In this document: positions 18,144 to 29,004 of the stretch, one piece after another
How positions within the stretch are numbered: the stretch's first letter is position 1
Layout: the number at the start of each line of letters is the position of its first letter
From: Ottowia sp.
GTDB lineage: Bacteria; Pseudomonadota; Gammaproteobacteria; Burkholderiales; Burkholderiaceae_C
DNA: 64,000 nucleotides
NCBI GenBank assembly: GCA_023228705.1
Contig: JALOAS010000002.1
Coordinates: 20,809-84,808, forward strand
Direction: 5' to 3'
Program-made: the position numbers and the translations under genes
The notes under the pieces: model-generated
What the model was told of the DNA's origin: nothing
Seen by the model: the letters and a program-made list of their open reading frames with translations, nothing else
Database searches by the model: none

Positions 18144-19190
18144 ATGAGCCCACTGCAAACCGGACTGATCGTTTTTGGCGCCGTGCTGCTGCTCGGCATG
18201 CTCGCGTACAACAGCTGGCAGGCGCGGCGCAACACGCCGCGCCGGGCCCGCAGCGACCCGCTCGAGGCGAGCATAGAGCCCACCTGGGACAGCCTGCTGG
18301 TGCGCGACCCGGCGGACCCGGACGCGTCGCTGCCGGGGCTGGATGCCTTGCCGGTGCTGGGCCAGAGCACGTACCTGGACCCGCTCATAGACGCCATCGC
18401 AGCGGTGGCGCTGGAAGGCCACGGCATCTCGGGCGATGCGCTGCTGGCGGCGCTGCCAGCCACGCGGCGGGTCGGCAGCAAGCCCTTTGCCGTCGAGGCC
18501 TGCCCGCAGGGCGCCACGGCCTGGGAGTTTCCCGTGGCTGGCCGGCACTACGACCGGCTGCAGGTGGGCGTGCAACTGGCCAACCGCACCGGCGCCATCA
18601 CCGAGATCGAGTATTCCGAATTCGTGGTGGTGGCGCGTCGCTACGCAGACGCCGTGGGGGGCGAGCCGCAGTTTCCCGATATGCTGGAGGAAGTGGCGCG
18701 CGCACGCGAGCTGGATCAGTTTGCACGCGAGCACGACGCGGTGCTGCACTTTGCCATCCGGGCCCGGGGCCTGCGCTGGAGCGTGGGCTATGTTGCGCAG
18801 CAGGCGCGGCAACTGGGCCTGGTTGCCGGCGTCGGCCCGGGCAGGATGGTGCTGCCGTCCGAGGTGCCGCAGCAGCCGCCGGTGCTCGAGCTGAATTTTG
18901 ACGTGCCGGCAGCCGCTGATGCGGACCTGGCACAGCAGGCCGTCACGCTGGTGACGCTGGGCTTTGACGTGCCCTGCGTCCTGCGCAGCGAGCAGCCCTG
19001 GGAGCGCCTGTGCACTCTGGCCTTTGCGCTGGCCGAAGCCATGGGCGGCGAGGTGGCCGACCGCGCGGGCCGGCCGCTGGGCGAGGACGCGCTGGGCGCC
19101 ATAGCCGCCGACCTGGATCGGCTCTATGATGCGCTGGAGCAGCACGGCCTGCCCGCTGGCGCACCGGAGACCCGGCGCCTGTTTGGCTGA
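18144..19190 (+). CDS. zipA: Cell division protein ZipA
   Basis: A 348-residue inner-membrane protein that tethers FtsZ to the membrane. Residues ~7-25 form the single N-terminal transmembrane helix (LIVFGAVLLLGMLAYNSW), followed by a basic patch and linker. The C-terminal ~200 residues fit the ZipA FtsZ-binding domain (GLVAGVGPGRMVLP, then LELNFDVPAA). The sequence is divergent, and much of the call rests on the conserved order smc-zipA-ligA. It starts 37 bases after smc. Confidence 0.85.
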   Translation: MSPLQTGLIVFGAVLLLGMLAYNSWQARRNTPRRARSDPLEASIEPTWDSLLVRDPADPDASLPGLDALPVLGQSTYLDPLIDAIAAVALEGHGISGDALLAALPATRRVGSKPFAVEACPQGATAWEFPVAGRHYDRLQVGVQLANRTGAITEIEYSEFVVVARRYADAVGGEPQFPDMLEEVARARELDQFAREHDAVLHFAIRARGLRWSVGYVAQQARQLGLVAGVGPGRMVLPSEVPQQPPVLELNFDVPAAADADLAQQAVTLVTLGFDVPCVLRSEQPWERLCTLAFALAEAMGGEVADRAGRPLGEDALGAIAADLDRLYDALEQHGLPAGAPETRRLFG

Positions 19191-19260
19191 TTCCCGGCCG
19201 CACGCAGTGTGCACGCAGCCCCGGCAGCCCACGCGGTACGAGCCGGGCGCCATCGCTTGA

Positions 19261-21474
<2,214 letters not shown>

Positions 21475-21642
21475 CCGCAAGTGGCGGCGCCGGTTGCTGC
21501 CATGGTGGCGTGCAGCCTGCCCATGTCACCGGATTGCAGCCGCGCGCGCCTGCGCTTGATGCGCATGGATCCGTTTGGCAAGCTCTCTTCACACTGGATT
21601 TACACGCATGGCATAAAGTGAAGCCATTGCAAGGAGAGCATC

Positions 21643-22272
21643 ATGTCGAACCCGGGTTTCTGGCGCCGCTGGGCTGCCGTCGCATCGGCAGCGTCCGTGC
21701 TGGCGCTGCTGGGCGGCTGCGTCGTGGCGCCGGTCGATCCCTGGGACGTGGGCGAACCGGTGGCGGTGTCCGGCACGGTGTACTACGGCAACGCCTATCG
21801 TTCGTACCCCGATTATTACTACTACTACCCGGCGCCGTCCGTGTCGCTGTTGCTGCACGGTCACTCGTATCGTGGGTATCGCGGCGCACGCCACCCTGCC
21901 CACAGACGGGCGGAGCGCCGCCACCGCCGTGTCGAGCCACAGCATCGTCCTCACGGTCAGCTTCGCGGCGAGAACCGGTCGCGCCACAATCGCTGGAGCG
22001 CAGGTGAGCGCCGTGATGCCGGCCATCGCCGCGGCAACAGCGGGGCCAGGCTCCAGCGCCCGGCACAGCGACCGCGGGCAGGCGAGGGCAGCCGGCCATG
22101 GACGGGTCGCACGATGCGCGGGAACAACAGGGGCGGTGCCAACCGGCCCAGCTCAATGCCCGCGGCCGGACAGCCAAGGCGCGGCAACCAACTGGGATCG
22201 CGCCAGCGCGGCGCAGGCAGCCCGTCGTTCAGCCGGGGCGGCAATCTGCGCGGTGGCGGCAGCCTGCGCTGA
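21643..22272 (+). CDS. Hypothetical basic lipoprotein (Arg/Gly/Asn-rich)
   Basis: A 209-residue protein I cannot assign. It has a clear lipoprotein signal peptide with lipobox LLGGC (Cys26). Next come a Tyr-rich stretch (residues ~50-65, five Tyr in a row) and a very basic low-complexity tail rich in Arg, Gly, His and Asn. AGGAGAG lies seven to eight bases before the ATG at 21643. Short YXY-type lipoproteins of this sort are common in Burkholderiales, but the long basic tail may be less constrained. It might bind polyanions at the cell surface; that is speculation. Confidence 0.65.
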   Translation: MSNPGFWRRWAAVASAASVLALLGGCVVAPVDPWDVGEPVAVSGTVYYGNAYRSYPDYYYYYPAPSVSLLLHGHSYRGYRGARHPAHRRAERRHRRVEPQHRPHGQLRGENRSRHNRWSAGERRDAGHRRGNSGARLQRPAQRPRAGEGSRPWTGRTMRGNNRGGANRPSSMPAAGQPRRGNQLGSRQRGAGSPSFSRGGNLRGGGSLR

Positions 22273-22655
22273 CGGCCTGGGCGGGGCGGGGCAGTCCGGA
22301 GCCATCGCGCGTGGCCTCGCATCTGGTGCTGTCCTTGCCGTTGCAGCAACTACGCTGGGTCGCGAAGGTCTTGCACCGGATGGTGCGTCCAGCCTGTCGG
22401 CATGCGGCCCACGAAACGCGTGCGTCTCACCACCATGGCAACAACGCGGGGCGCAAGCCCGCATCGTCCTGCCGTGACCCATCAGTGCGCCGGAATGCAG
22501 ATAAAAAAAGGGCTGATCAAGAATGATCAGCCCTGTTAAGGATCCCTGAACCTGTTTGAAAAGGTGTCGAAAGGATCCGAGGAGACAACTGGTAGATTCA
22601 CATCCGGATTACAAAGTTCCGGTGTTTTTTCTGTCTGGTTCGCGGCGTGCCGGCC
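22273..22655. other. Non-coding gap between the basic lipoprotein gene and phasin
   Basis: Apart from the phasin terminator at 22509-22534, I find no gene, mosaic repeat or convincing promoter here. The stretch 22273-22500 has coding-like composition in several frames but no recognisable protein. The 120 bases between the phasin stop codon and its terminator would be a 3' untranslated region. Confidence 0.5.
22503..22534 (-). terminator. Intrinsic terminator of phasin
   Basis: On the minus strand a stem of ten pairs (AGGGCTGATC paired with GATCAGCCCT, six-base loop, 22509-22534) is followed by seven U residues (22509 down to 22503). This is a classical rho-independent terminator. It lies about 120 bases past the phasin stop codon. 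Confidence 0.85.
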
Positions 22656-23219
22656 TCAGCTCTTCTTGCTGCGGGCGGTCGTGGTCGTGGTCGTGGTCTT
22701 GGCGACCTTGCTGACGTTGTCGGCAGCGGCGTTGAAGTTGGCTTCTGCCACGTCGGTGGCTTGCTTGGCGGCCTTTTGCATGGCGTCAAACGCGTTGTTG
22801 GCAGCGGCCACGGCGTTCTGGATCATGGTCGTGGCGGCTTCGGAGCCGGCCGGGGCGCTCTTGACGGCGTTGTCGACAAAGTCGGACAGCTGTTCGCGGT
22901 TTTCCTCGACCTTGCTTTCAACAAGCTTGCTGAATTCGCTGCCGGTCTGGGTGAAGATTGCGTACACTTCGCGGCTGTAGTTGACGGACTTCTGGGCCAT
23001 GGGCTGCACCATTTCGTTTTGCAGCGTCAGCAGCTCTTGCGGGTCCTTGGCCGACAGCATGGCCTGGGCGTGCTCGTGCGAATCGACCAGTGCGGCCTTG
23101 GCCGTGGAAAAGTTCAGCTTGGCCAGCTTTTCGGCGCTGTCAAACAGCTTGAGGGACAGGTCGCTGAAGGCGTCCAGGTTGGCTTTTTGCGAAGCGATGA
23201 ATTGATCGGGTGTAAGCAT
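22656..23219 (-). CDS. phaP: Phasin (PHA granule-associated protein)
   Basis: A 187-residue amphipathic helical protein that coats polyhydroxybutyrate granules and limits their size. It starts MLTPDQFIASQKANLDAF, typical of phasin family 2 (PhaP of Burkholderiales), is rich in Ala, Lys and Glu, and ends in a Thr/Ala/Lys tail with seven Thr in a row. The ATG at 23219 was chosen by family starts; upstream in-frame sequence lacks family similarity. It has its own terminator and a palindrome upstream (23341-23360). The PHB synthesis genes are 36 kb away at 59.8-63.7 kb. Confidence 0.94.
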   Translation of the reverse strand: MLTPDQFIASQKANLDAFSDLSLKLFDSAEKLAKLNFSTAKAALVDSHEHAQAMLSAKDPQELLTLQNEMVQPMAQKSVNYSREVYAIFTQTGSEFSKLVESKVEENREQLSDFVDNAVKSAPAGSEAATTMIQNAVAAANNAFDAMQKAAKQATDVAEANFNAAADNVSKVAKTTTTTTTARSKKS

Positions 23220-23340
23220 GTGGAGATCCTGATTGATGGAGGGGTTCGAGATCCTGCAGCGCCGCGGTACGGCATTGTTGCGGTGCAGCATGCATGTAAT
23301 TGTAGGGCGACCAGTGGTCAATTCAAGTGTTTTGGCCTGT

Positions 23341-23360
23341 TTTAGAGCCAGTACTCTAAA
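23341..23360. promoter_or_regulatory. Palindrome upstream of phasin (possible operator)
   Basis: TTTAGAG and CTCTAAA form a perfect 7-base inverted repeat with a six-base spacer, 122-141 bases upstream of the phasin start. A CTCTAAA half-site in the same spacing arrangement lies upstream of phaC (59714-59720). An A/T-rich palindrome in a GC-rich context is typical of an operator. The binding protein is unknown; a PHB regulator such as PhaR would be the first guess. Confidence 0.45.
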
Positions 23361-23437
23361 TGCCCTGGCGGCGCTGTGGCCGCCCCGCTCCATCCGTCCC
23401 ATTGCATGATGGCGACGCCCCCGCGTTTTGCAAGGGG

Positions 23438-24394
23438 TCAGTCACCGTTGCCCGCGCCGCGGTTCACAAATGCCTCGATCAGCCGCGCCAGCGCCTCGGG
23501 CTGGTCATGGTGCAGCATGTGGCCACAATCGGGCAGGACGCGCTGCTGCAGCCGGGGGACCGATTGCAGCCGCTCGTGGAATTCTGCCAGGCTGTAGCGC
23601 CCGCGCCAGCCTTCGGGCAGTTCGCTGTCGGCCGCTTCCACCACCATCACCGGCGCCGTGATGCTGGCGTATAGCGCCTGCATTTCCGCCGCGGGCGAGA
23701 GCCGCGCGCTGACCACGCGGTGCGCCGCATCGCCCAGGATGTGCCAGCGCTGCACACCGTCGGCACCGGGGCGGGGCGCGGCCCACTGCCGCGCCAGCCA
23801 CGCTGCCTTGTCCGCGGGCAGGCGGGGGTTGGTCTTGCGCAGGCGCGCGGCCACGGCGTCCACGCTGCCGTAGTCGCGCAGCGCCCGCCGGCCGCCGCGC
23901 AGGGCGCGTATGTCGTCCAGCCAGCGGCGGTAGCGCAGTGGCGCGCCTGCAGGGCCCGGGTCCGGCACGCCCAGTCCTTCCAGGTTCACCACGTGCCGGA
24001 CCCGGGCCGGCCGCACACCAGCGTACATCATGGCCACGTTGCCGCCCATGCTGTGCCCGACCAGGTCAACCGGCCGGCTGCCAGCCTGTGCTTCAAGCAG
24101 CGCGTCCAGGTCGCCCAGGTAATCGGCAAACACGTAATGATCGCAGGCAGGTCCCGTGGTCTGGCCAAATCCGCGCCAGTCCGGCGCCACGATCAGGCGC
24201 TGCCCGAAAAAGGCCGGAGTCAGTGCGTCGACCATGAACTGGTACGACGCCGCCACGTCCATCCAGCCGTGCAGCAGCACCAGCGGCGGCAGCCGGCTGT
24301 CCGCGTTGCCCCAGGTCCGCACGTGGTAGCGGTGCTGGCGGAGGGTGACAAAGCAGCTCCGGCTGCTGCGCTGCGGCTGGTACATGCGGGGCAT
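23438..24394 (-). CDS. Alpha/beta-fold hydrolase
   Basis: A 318-residue alpha/beta hydrolase. The oxyanion-hole region is VLLHGWMDVAASYQF, the nucleophile elbow GHSMGGNVAM carries the catalytic Ser, and the catalytic His is in DCGHMLHHDQPEAL near the C-terminus. An acid residue is expected in APVMVVEAADSELP. No signal peptide, so probably cytoplasmic. The substrate cannot be inferred. Starts at 24394 or 24385 are possible; 24394 is used. It is divergent from the YbaK-type gene, with 42 bases between starts, and follows the phasin promoter region. Confidence 0.88.
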   Translation of the reverse strand: MPRMYQPQRSSRSCFVTLRQHRYHVRTWGNADSRLPPLVLLHGWMDVAASYQFMVDALTPAFFGQRLIVAPDWRGFGQTTGPACDHYVFADYLGDLDALLEAQAGSRPVDLVGHSMGGNVAMMYAGVRPARVRHVVNLEGLGVPDPGPAGAPLRYRRWLDDIRALRGGRRALRDYGSVDAVAARLRKTNPRLPADKAAWLARQWAAPRPGADGVQRWHILGDAAHRVVSARLSPAAEMQALYASITAPVMVVEAADSELPEGWRGRYSLAEFHERLQSVPRLQQRVLPDCGHMLHHDQPEALARLIEAFVNRGAGNGD

Positions 24395-24424
24395 CTTAAC
24401 GGCTGCGCGCGGCTTGCGGCGCGG

Positions 24425-24430
24425 TATAAA
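24425..24430 (+). promoter_or_regulatory. Candidate -10 box for the YbaK-type gene
   Basis: TATAAA ends six bases before the ATG at 24437, so transcription would begin at about the start codon. It lies in the 42-base gap between two divergent genes. No convincing -35 is visible at normal spacing. Confidence 0.4.
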
Positions 24431-24436
24431 CACGGC

Positions 24437-24934
24437 ATGGGCAGGAAGAAAAGCCGGCACGTCAGCGAAACGCCAGCCACGGCCTGGCTGCGCGCGCACG
24501 GCGTGGCGTTTGTTGAATACAGCTACGACTACGTCGTGCACGGCGGCGCGCTGCAAGGCGCCGCCGTGCTGGGTCTGGACCCTGCGGCGGTGGTCAAGAC
24601 ACTCATCATGGAAGACCAGGACGCGCAGCCGCTGGTGGTGCTCATGCACGGCAACCGCAAGGTCAGCGTCAAGCAGCTGGCGCGCGAGCTGGGCGCCAGG
24701 TCCATCCAGCCCTGCAAGCCCGAGGTTGCCAGCCGGCACTCGGGCTACCAGCTGGGCGGGACCTCGCCATTTGGCACGCGCCGTGAGATGCCCGTCTGCA
24801 TGGAGGCGAGCATCCTGGATCTGCCGCAGATCGCGATCAACGGCGGACGGCGCGGCTACCTGCTGGGCCTGCCGCCGCGCGTCTGCGCCGAGCTGCTGGC
24901 TGCAACGCCCGTACACTGCGCGCAGGACCTGTAG
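24437..24934 (+). CDS. ybaK: YbaK/EbsC-family aminoacyl-tRNA deacylase
   Basis: A 165-residue trans-editing enzyme. YbaK proteins hydrolyse Cys-tRNA(Pro) made in error by prolyl-tRNA synthetase. The fold is recognised from the active-site Lys region ([19 protein letters not shown]) and [24 protein letters not shown], including the GGxSPxG loop. Length fits the single-domain family. The ATG at 24437 gives a basic start ([18 protein letters not shown]) matching the family. It is 32 bases ahead of plsY on the same strand. Confidence 0.93.
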   Translation: MGRKKSRHVSETPATAWLRAHGVAFVEYSYDYVVHGGALQGAAVLGLDPAAVVKTLIMEDQDAQPLVVLMHGNRKVSVKQLARELGARSIQPCKPEVASRHSGYQLGGTSPFGTRREMPVCMEASILDLPQIAINGGRRGYLLGLPPRVCAELLAATPVHCAQDL

Positions 24935-24966
24935 AACCGGGCTGCACGCCCGCTTGCGGAGGATTC

Positions 24967-25596
24967 ATGTCAACAGCCTGGCTGCCCGTACTGCTTGCCT
25001 ACCTGCTGGGCTCGCTCAGCTTTGCCGTCATCGTCAGCCGCCTGCTGCGGCTGCCCGACCCGCGCGCGGTGGGCAGCGGCAACCCCGGCGCCACCAACGT
25101 GCTGCGCTCGGGCTCGCGCAGCGCAGCGGCGCTGACGCTGCTGCTGGACGCGGCCAAGGGCTGGCTGCCGGTCTTTCTGGTCGCGCGCGTGGGCGCCGAC
25201 CTGGGCTGGGGCGCGTGGACACTGGCACTCACCGGACTGGCGGCGTTTGCCGGGCACCTGTGGCCGCTGTTCTTCCGCTTCCGGGGTGGCAAGGGCGTGG
25301 CCACCGCCGCGGGCGTGCTGCTGGCGTTCCAGCCCTGGCTGGGCGTGGCAACGCTGTTCACCTGGGCCATCATCGCCGCGTTTTTCCGCTATTCATCGCT
25401 GGCCGCGCTGGTGGCCGCCGTCTTTGCGCCGGTCTACTACCTGCTTGCCGGTGGCTTCATCTGGCCCGTGCAGCCGCCAGTCCTGCTGGCGCTGCTGGCC
25501 ATCTCGGCGCTGCTGCTGTGGCGCCACCGCGCCAACCTGCGCCGCCTGCTTGCCGGAACCGAGCCCAAGATAGGACAAAAGACGGGCGACGGATGA
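24967..25596 (+). CDS. plsY: Glycerol-3-phosphate acyltransferase PlsY
   Basis: A 209-residue inner-membrane enzyme that moves the acyl group from acyl phosphate to position 1 of glycerol 3-phosphate, the first step of phospholipid synthesis. Conserved motifs are [11 protein letters not shown] (residues ~37-47), [21 protein letters not shown] and a third motif near the C-terminal half. Five or more hydrophobic helices are visible. A GGAG sequence lies seven bases before the ATG. Its substrate donor GpsA is encoded at 1.1 kb. It converges on the first MFS gene. Confidence 0.96.
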   Translation: MSTAWLPVLLAYLLGSLSFAVIVSRLLRLPDPRAVGSGNPGATNVLRSGSRSAAALTLLLDAAKGWLPVFLVARVGADLGWGAWTLALTGLAAFAGHLWPLFFRFRGGKGVATAAGVLLAFQPWLGVATLFTWAIIAAFFRYSSLAALVAAVFAPVYYLLAGGFIWPVQPPVLLALLAISALLLWRHRANLRRLLAGTEPKIGQKTGDG

Positions 25597-25603
25597 ACGG
25601 CTG

Positions 25604-25725
25604 GGCCCTTGCCGGAGCGGCGCCTTCGCACCATGGGCCAGACCGCCAGCCACGGCTGCCTGCCAACGCAGCCCCGGTGTGCCAGGCAACCACCCGACAG
25701 GCCAAGGGACGCCCCGGCAAGGGCC
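25604..25725. repeat. Nested inverted repeats between plsY and the MFS gene
   Basis: GGCCCTTGCCGG (25604-25615) is matched by its exact complement CCGGCAAGGGCC at 25714-25725. With one mismatch the arms extend to about 16 bases. A shorter pair (TGCCTGCC and GCCAGGCA) sits inside. The structure fills the gap between two convergent genes and could act as a bidirectional RNA hairpin or be a relic of a small element. No T runs follow the arms. Confidence 0.5.
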
Positions 25726-25799
25726 GCTTAACGACCGCGCGATCGGGCCTCGTTCGCCCATCATCGCGATGGCATGGCCCTCATGGCGCCACCCCTGTG

Positions 25800-27200
25800 C
25801 TACCACGCCCCATGATGCTCGGGCACGCGCCGGATGGTGGGCAGCGTCACCATGAGGATCACCGCCAGGCCGATGTAGATCCAGGCCTGCGTGCCGCCCG
25901 GGTCGCTTGCCGGGGCCAGGATGGCGGTGGCCAGCGAGATGGTGACGATGCCGCCGGTGGCCATGAACATGGAGCGGATGGCCGCAATGCTGGAGGCGCG
26001 TCGCGGCGCCAGCTGCAGGCCGGCGTTGCGGCAGGCCGGGTTGATGGCGCCGGTGCCGGCGCCGATGAGGAACGTGGTGCAGGCCAGCCACACGTAGGGT
26101 GAGATGCCGGCCATGGGCGGCACCGCCAGCAGGACCAGCCCGGCGATGATGATGGTGCCGCCAACGTAGATGGGCGGCCGATAGCCGATGCGTCGCAGGG
26201 CAAACGTCACCGCCACCGACAGCGTGACCGCGGCCACGCCCTGCGCAATCAGCAGCGTGCCCGAATCCAGTGCGCCCAGGCCGTAGCGGCTTGTCGCGTA
26301 CAGCGGGACCAGCGCAATGGCGCCGTTGGTCATGCCGCCAAAGAGCAGGTTGACCAGGTTGACCGCGCCAAAGCCCGGCCCCAGCAGCAGGCGCGGCCGG
26401 ATGAACGGGCTGCGCGTGCGGTGGATGTGGTGGACAAAGCCCCAGAGCGCGGCCACCGACGCCACCAGCGGCAGCAGCAGCAGCAGCGTCCAGCTGTGCA
26501 CGTCGGTCTCGCCCAGGTAGCTGGCGGTGAGCATGCCGCCGAGCAGGCCGGTGCCGAGCAGCAGCATGCCTACGATGTCCATGGCTTCGCGCCGGGCCCG
26601 CGCGAGCTGCCCGCGCGGCACGTAGCGCAGCGTGAGCACCGCCACCAGCAGGCCTATGGGCACGTTGACAAAAAAGATGCCGCGCCAGGTCCAGTACTCG
26701 ACGAACAGCCCGCCAAAGATGGGCCCGATCATGGCGCCCACCGGAAAAATGCTGCCAAACAGGCTGACGTAACGGTCACGTTCGTCGCCAAAATGGTCGA
26801 CGATGATGCCGGTGGCCGCCGGCGTGAACCCGGCGCCGCCTATGGCCTGGATTGCCCGCAGCGCGATCAGCTGGCCGATGTTCTGGGCAAAGCCGCAGAG
26901 CAGCGACGCCACCGTGAACGCCACCACCGACCCCAGGAACACGGCGTAATGGCCGTAGCGCTCGCTCAGCTTGCCGCTGACCGGCAGCATGAGGACAAAG
27001 CCCACCGAGTAGGCGGTGATGGTCCAGCCGGCCCAGTTGATCGACGTGTCCAGCCCGCGCGTCAGCGCATCCAGCGCGGTGGCGACGATGGTCGTGTTGA
27101 TCGACATCATCATCAGCGCCAGCGCAATGATGAAGAAGACCAGTGGCCGCGACAGCGTGGCGTCCGACGTATGGGCGAGATCGTTGCGTGTTGTGTTCAT
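25800..27200 (-). CDS. DHA2-family MFS transporter (copy 1)
   Basis: A 466-residue membrane protein of the EmrB/QacA type with about 14 hydrophobic helices. The DHA2 antiporter markers are SINTTIVATALDAL in helix 1, WAGWTITAYSVGFVLMLPVSGKLSERYG (motif A region) and GGAGFTPAATGIIVDHF (motif C region). It should export drugs or metabolites in exchange for protons. It ends VPEHHGAW, like its neighbour. The ATG at 27200 was chosen over an upstream ATG that would give a non-homologous leader. It is a tandem paralogue of the gene at 27405-28868. Confidence 0.93.
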   Translation of the reverse strand: MNTTRNDLAHTSDATLSRPLVFFIIALALMMMSINTTIVATALDALTRGLDTSINWAGWTITAYSVGFVLMLPVSGKLSERYGHYAVFLGSVVAFTVASLLCGFAQNIGQLIALRAIQAIGGAGFTPAATGIIVDHFGDERDRYVSLFGSIFPVGAMIGPIFGGLFVEYWTWRGIFFVNVPIGLLVAVLTLRYVPRGQLARARREAMDIVGMLLLGTGLLGGMLTASYLGETDVHSWTLLLLLPLVASVAALWGFVHHIHRTRSPFIRPRLLLGPGFGAVNLVNLLFGGMTNGAIALVPLYATSRYGLGALDSGTLLIAQGVAAVTLSVAVTFALRRIGYRPPIYVGGTIIIAGLVLLAVPPMAGISPYVWLACTTFLIGAGTGAINPACRNAGLQLAPRRASSIAAIRSMFMATGGIVTISLATAILAPASDPGGTQAWIYIGLAVILMVTLPTIRRVPEHHGAW

Positions 27201-27404
27201 GACAAATCTTGACGACAGATACAGGGTCGCTGGCATTTGCACGCGCGTGATGAATCTTCCAATTCAAGTCTTGGGACGTCCATCAGGCGCCGATCCCATG
27301 CCCGGCGCTTTGCGTCCGGACACCCATTATTGGCATCCAGGGCAACGCCGCGGGCTGTTGTAGCCCCATGCCGCGCCAAGCCTGGAAGTCGTGCAGCATC
27401 TCTC

Positions 27405-28868
27405 TTACCAGGCACCATGGTGCTCGGGCACGCGCGCCACCAGCGTGAGCGCCACCACCAGCACCACCGCCGTGAACACGTAGACCCAGGCCTGCGTGCC
27501 GCCAGGATCGCTGGAGGCGGCCAGTACCGCCGTGGTCAGCGAGATGGCAATGATGCTGCCGGTGGCGTTGCACATGGAGCGCAGCGCAGCCAGCGTCGAT
27601 GAGCGGCGCGGCGCCAGTTGCAGGCCGGCGTTGCGGCTGGCCGGGCTCAGGATGCCGCTGCCGGCGCCGATGAGAAAGGCGGCGCCGGCCAGCCACCAGT
27701 AGGGGGACACGGCGCCCACCGGCTTCATCGCCAGCAGCAGGAACCCGGCAATCACGATGGCGCCGCCCACGTAGATCGGCAGCCGGTAGCCGGTGCGCCG
27801 CAGCGCCAGCGTGGCCAGCACGGACAGCACCACGGCGGCCAGCCCCTGCGCGATCAGCAGCGTGCCCGAATCCAGCGCGCCCAGCCCGTAGCGGTTGGTG
27901 GCGTACAGCGGCACCAGCGACAGGGCGCCTATGGTGGCGCCGGTAAACAGCAGGTTGAGCAGGTTGACCGTGCCAAAGCCCGGCCCCACGATGAGCCGGG
28001 GCTGGACAAAGGGGTGCGCGGCACGCCGGATGTGCCGGAAGAACCCCCACAACGCCAGCACCGAGACCAGCAGCGGCGCCAGCAGGGTGGGTGACCATGC
28101 GTGCACATCGGTCTCGCCCAGGTAGCTGGCGGCCAGCATGCCGGAGACGACGGCGGCAGCCAGCAGCAGGATGCCGAGCCAGTCCGTTTTTTGTGCGGCC
28201 GGTCGCTGCGCCGTGTCGCTGCGCGGAAGGTAGCGCGCGCCCAGCAGGATCACGGCCACGCCCACCGGCACGTTCACGAAGAAGATCGCCTGCCAGTCCA
28301 GGTACTGGACGAACAGGCCGCCAAAGATCGGTCCCAGCATGAAGCCGACGGGGTAGATGCTGCCAAAGAAGCTGACGTAGCGGTCGCGCTCGTCGCCGAA
28401 GTGCTCGACGATGATGCCGGTGGCCGATGGCGTGAACCCGGCGCCCCCCACCGCCTGCACCATGCGCAGCACGATGAGCAGGTAGATGTTGTTGGCAAAC
28501 CCGCACAGCAGCGAGGCCACGGTAAAGACCACTGCGGACGCCAGGAAAATGCGCCGGTTCCCCCAGCGCTCGCTCAACCTGCCGCTGACCGGCAGCATCA
28601 CCATGAATCCCATGGCGTAGGCCGTGATGGTCCAGCCGGCCCAGTTCACCGACGTCTGCAGGCCGTGCTGCAGCGCGTCCAGCGCCGTCGCCACGATGGT
28701 CGTGTTGATGGCCATCATGAGCATGGTCAGCGCCACGATGGCAAACAGGAGTTCGCGCCGCGGCTGTCCCGGCGTGCCGGCCCCGCCCGGCAGGCGCGCT
28801 ACTGCCGTCCCGCCCGGGGCAGCGCGTGTCACTGGCGTGGTGGCGGATTCAGCGGGGTCGGATTCCAT
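27405..28868 (-). CDS. DHA2-family MFS transporter (copy 2)
   Basis: A 487-residue proton-driven exporter of the EmrB/QacA type, closely similar throughout to the next gene downstream. Shared stretches include INTTIVATALDAL, WAGWTITAYAMGFMVMLPVSG, HFGDERDRYVSFFGSIYPVG, RYGLGALDSGTLLIAQG and the last eight residues PEHHGAW plus preceding V. It has an extra ~25-residue Pro/Ala-rich cytoplasmic N-terminus. The start is set at the ATG at 28868. No regulator or membrane-fusion protein gene is adjacent, so the substrate remains open. The pair looks like a local duplication. Confidence 0.92.
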   Translation of the reverse strand: MESDPAESATTPVTRAAPGGTAVARLPGGAGTPGQPRRELLFAIVALTMLMMAINTTIVATALDALQHGLQTSVNWAGWTITAYAMGFMVMLPVSGRLSERWGNRRIFLASAVVFTVASLLCGFANNIYLLIVLRMVQAVGGAGFTPSATGIIVEHFGDERDRYVSFFGSIYPVGFMLGPIFGGLFVQYLDWQAIFFVNVPVGVAVILLGARYLPRSDTAQRPAAQKTDWLGILLLAAAVVSGMLAASYLGETDVHAWSPTLLAPLLVSVLALWGFFRHIRRAAHPFVQPRLIVGPGFGTVNLLNLLFTGATIGALSLVPLYATNRYGLGALDSGTLLIAQGLAAVVLSVLATLALRRTGYRLPIYVGGAIVIAGFLLLAMKPVGAVSPYWWLAGAAFLIGAGSGILSPASRNAGLQLAPRRSSTLAALRSMCNATGSIIAISLTTAVLAASSDPGGTQAWVYVFTAVVLVVALTLVARVPEHHGAW

Positions 28869-29004
28869 GGCGTTCCATAAGCGGCGCACGACTGCCAGCC
28901 CGTCTGCCGGTGCCGGGGCCGGCGCGGCAAAAACGCCCCTGTGGTAGCTGTTGCCTCTGGGCTCCGGCGGCAGGCGGGCACAACGTCGTGCTGCCACCGC
29001 CCGC

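Noticed and set aside
14597..18517. Very long antisense frame opposite smc and zipA
   Set aside because: Gln/Arg/Leu-rich translation mirrors the GC-rich, Gln-biased coiled-coil codons of smc. No family is recognisable.
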